Part shown: positions 62,031-64,000 of the stretch, piece by piece
Layout: each line of letters opens with the position of its first letter
Position numbering within the stretch: the stretch's first letter is position 1
From: Gemmatimonadota bacterium
Lineage (GTDB): Bacteria > 4572-55 > J002
Assembly: GCA_003697105.1 (NCBI GenBank)
Contig: RFFQ01000012.1
Coordinates: forward strand, 1-64,000
Length of the DNA stretch: 64,000 nt
Reading direction: 5' to 3'
Position numbers and translations under genes: made by a program
Notes under the pieces: generated by a model
The model's input: the letters and a program-made list of their open reading frames with translations, nothing else
Told to the model about the DNA's origin: nothing
The model's database searches: none

Positions 62031-64000
62031 TTACTTCAACATCACCATACTCCGCGTCATGCTGAAGTCACCCGCAGTGATACGATAGACGTACACGCCA
62101 CTGGCAACCGCGTTGCCGAGTTCATCCGTGCCATCCCATGTTGCGGTGTAGTAACCCGCCTCCCGCGGCGCATTGACCAGCGTTTTCACCAACTGACCGG
62201 CGGCATTGTAAATTTCCAGATTTACATGCGCCTTGACAGGTAATTGGTACCGGATTGAGGTCGTCGGGTTGAATGGGTTTGGCGTGTTTTGAGCCATGTC
62301 GTAGGTTACCGGAACATCTACGGATGGGGTTTGTTGTTTGCTTTCCGAGCTAATTTCAAGTTCTGTGACGGATTCAACCGCTTCCGCCAGTTGTTGACCT
62401 CGCGAGGTCATGCTCACGTCACTCTTGAGCGTGAGTTCTGTTTCGCCTGAGAATCGTGCCCGGAAGGTCACGTTTGCGAGCACACCTTCACCATTCACCC
62501 CGCCAGCGGCGGCACCAAGGCGAGTCATATCAATCCGAACCGTACCTTGCTCAACATCGTTGTGGAAGAAGAGCGTTGGTGTACCATCCATGCGGAGGAA
62601 GGAGCCTTCTTCGACACGGACGAGTTCAAATTGAGCGGCATCATATTCGACTTCCAGACTCGTTGCAAACAAGTCTATTGCCTCATTCGCTATAATGCTA
62701 AAGGTGTATTCTTCACCTTCCACAAACGACCGCGAACCGGTCAGGCTTTCTAAGTGATAAACCGGCGCGCTGGATGCTCGGTGTGCCAAAGCGTGATCCA
62801 CTGCCTGATCCGCAATCCGGCTAGCACCGGCATAGGTATCGTAATACAACGCGAAGAGCGTCAAATCTGCCAGATTGATCCGGTAACGCCCACTTGGGAT
62901 ATTATCCGCCCCGCCACCTGCGAGGATCGGTGCACTACCGTTTTCACCGGCATAGATACCAATATTACAGATCGGGTTCCAGTTACCAGAAACTTGACCT
63001 GTAGCGGGGTCATAGTACGAATTCAAGGCGTAATAAATCACCAAGACGTCATCTAAGCCCCCGATGTAACCATCCCCGTTGAAATCCGCTGGCGAGAAGA
63101 AGTCTGAAATTTCCAGTTCAACGGGCATTTCTACATTACCGGTTGAGGCTTCAAATGTGACGGTCCAGTTGTACACACCCGCGACAACATCACCATCAAT
63201 CATATCATCATTATCTTGATCGAAATCGAAGATAAAGTAAACGACGGCACTGCTCGGCTCATCTGAATTTTGGCCATATAAGGTCAAACCGCCATCGATT
63301 TGCGCATCATCAAAGGTCAACCATCCTTCTGTGCCCGAAACTCCCGAGACCGTAACGGTAGCACTTGGGTCAAAAGCGGGGTTCGTAAGGCGCACAGCGA
63401 CGCGTTCGGAGACATCTTCATCATCAATGGGGACAAAGAAGGCTTCCAGCATATCCGTATCCGCTTCAAAGTTCGGATGAACAACGAGTTCTGCGGGAAC
63501 ATCCAGAATCGCGCATTCTGGACCAACGATGTCGCTATTGCCAACGTTGTACCGGGCGGCAACGCCGTAGCAGTACTCAACGCCAAACTCGACATTCTCA
63601 TCTACATACGATGTTTGCCGTCCTGTCCAGATCAGCGTCCATTCCTCTTCAGAGGCAAGCCGGCGATAGAGATTATAGCCAAGTAACCGGATGTCGCGAA
63701 GGTCTGAATCCTGTTGCACGGCTTTAGACGCGGCAACCGATTTGGCATTATCACCAATTGATGCCGCCGCAACTTTTGTCAACGGGGTAATATCCCGCTC
63801 TCCACCAATGCGCTCGGCGCTATCCCAACTGACATGGATCGTACCTTCATCGAGCATTGCTTCTGCCATGAGGTTTGCTGGACCTGCCGGCGCACCGACC
63901 GTAATGGTTACCGGAACATCAACCACCCGTTGATTGGGATCGTTGCTTCGGAATTGCAATGTTGTTTGGTAGGTATCACCCGATTCAAAATCAGTCGCAT
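62031..64000 (-). CDS. C-terminal part of a secreted protein with cohesin, dockerin and sorting domains (partial)
   Basis: This reading frame runs off the window end, so the N-terminus is missing; no start is claimed. From about 63900 upstream-to-downstream it reads a Ig-like strand (LQFRSNDPNQRVVDVPVTITVG). A fibronectin-like part follows (LLGYNLYRRLASEEEWTLIWTG), then a dockerin type I-like motif (DFNGDGYIGGLDD at 63049-63086). A cohesin-like domain spans about 62400-62770 (FVEGEEYTFSIIANEAIDLFATSLEVEYDA). The Por-type sorting domain (QNTPNPFNPTTSIRYQL) ends the chain. It is an extracellular protein exported by a type IX-like route. Cohesin and dockerin in one chain suggest scaffolding or self-assembly (inference). 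Confidence 0.8.
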   Translation of the reverse strand, partial: ATDFESGDTYQTTLQFRSNDPNQRVVDVPVTITVGAPAGPANLMAEAMLDEGTIHVSWDSAERIGGERDITPLTKVAAASIGDNAKSVAASKAVQQDSDLRDIRLLGYNLYRRLASEEEWTLIWTGRQTSYVDENVEFGVEYCYGVAARYNVGNSDIVGPECAILDVPAELVVHPNFEADTDMLEAFFVPIDDEDVSERVAVRLTNPAFDPSATVTVSGVSGTEGWLTFDDAQIDGGLTLYGQNSDEPSSAVVYFIFDFDQDNDDMIDGDVVAGVYNWTVTFEASTGNVEMPVELEISDFFSPADFNGDGYIGGLDDVLVIYYALNSYYDPATGQVSGNWNPICNIGIYAGENGSAPILAGGGADNIPSGRYRINLADLTLFALYYDTYAGASRIADQAVDHALAHRASSAPVYHLESLTGSRSFVEGEEYTFSIIANEAIDLFATSLEVEYDAAQFELVRVEEGSFLRMDGTPTLFFHNDVEQGTVRIDMTRLGAAAGGVNGEGVLANVTFRARFSGETELTLKSDVSMTSRGQQLAEAVESVTELEISSESKQQTPSVDVPVTYDMAQNTPNPFNPTTSIRYQLPVKAHVNLEIYNAAGQLVKTLVNAPREAGYYTATWDGTDELGNAVASGVYVYRITAGDFSMTRSMVMLK

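Overview
The window reads as a chromosomal segment of an aerobic, Gram-negative, non-photosynthetic bacterium of the FCB superphylum, probably from a Calditrichota/KSB1-like lineage rather than classical Bacteroidetes. The reasons are: Por/type IX-type C-terminal sorting domains with NPFNPxT motifs on secreted proteins, a PorV-like barrel protein, TonB receptors with carboxypeptidase-regulatory plugs, ExbB/ExbD, a complete alternative complex III fused operonically to a caa3 oxidase, and an archaeal/eukaryotic-type prolyl-tRNA synthetase. No insertion sequence, phage, CRISPR array or rRNA was seen. The lineage call is inference.

Layout. 1-5 kb: an AtuA-like gene with its small companion domain as a separate gene, tRNA-Val(GAC), a secreted propeller protein and a small outer-membrane barrel. 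5-8.4 kb (minus strand): a vitamin B12 acquisition locus with promoter, cobalamin riboswitch, attenuator hairpin, BtuB-like TonB receptor, propeller lipoprotein resembling BtuG, and a small Cys-rich membrane protein. 8.4-12.5 kb: UDP-glucose dehydrogenase, a collagen-like lipoprotein, an MBL-fold hydrolase and an unrecognised Cys-rich protein. 12.5-27.2 kb (minus strand): one respiratory array in the order ctaB, actA-F, a small membrane gene, sco, caa3 subunits II-I-III-IV, a second sco, and a DUF420/CtaM-like gene. It starts behind a clear promoter that carries a CRP/FNR-like palindrome and repeated TTGTGA boxes. Together these genes make heme O, oxidise quinol through complex III and reduce oxygen at caa3, with dedicated copper insertion.

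27.2-37.5 kb: FMN reductase, proS, a stand-alone H-NOX heme sensor, a methyltransferase, 3-methyladenine glycosylase, a double-receiver response regulator, an MsbA-like ABC exporter, RseP, an M48 lipoprotein protease, an IsdG-like monooxygenase and a 44-codon overlapping gene. 37.5-50 kb (plus strand): a surface/secretome block with two sorting-domain proteins, a SusC-like TonB receptor, a PorV/PorQ-type barrel protein, a very large M1-M28-PDZ peptidase and a TolB-like propeller. 50-54.6 kb: a tiny zinc-ribbon-like protein overlapping a YwiC-like membrane protein, then ExbD, a G-rich tandem repeat, ExbB, thioredoxin reductase and a DUF4412 protein on the minus strand. 54.8-58.3 kb: a decayed alpha-amylase lipoprotein relic, a beta-helix protein, a small Cys4 protein and a POT peptide transporter. 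58.4-64 kb (minus strand): a LolB/DUF4292-like lipoprotein, a TPR protein, endonuclease III whose reading frame is fused to a lipoprotein-signal remnant, and the C-terminal part of a cohesin/dockerin/sorting-domain protein that runs off the window.

The most notable points are the B12 locus with BtuG-like architecture, the regulated complex III-caa3 array, the triple-domain surface peptidase with its export and uptake neighbours, the solitary H-NOX, and the internally deleted amylase relic. I found no clear defence system or wholly new multi-gene system. All family assignments come from reading motifs by eye.
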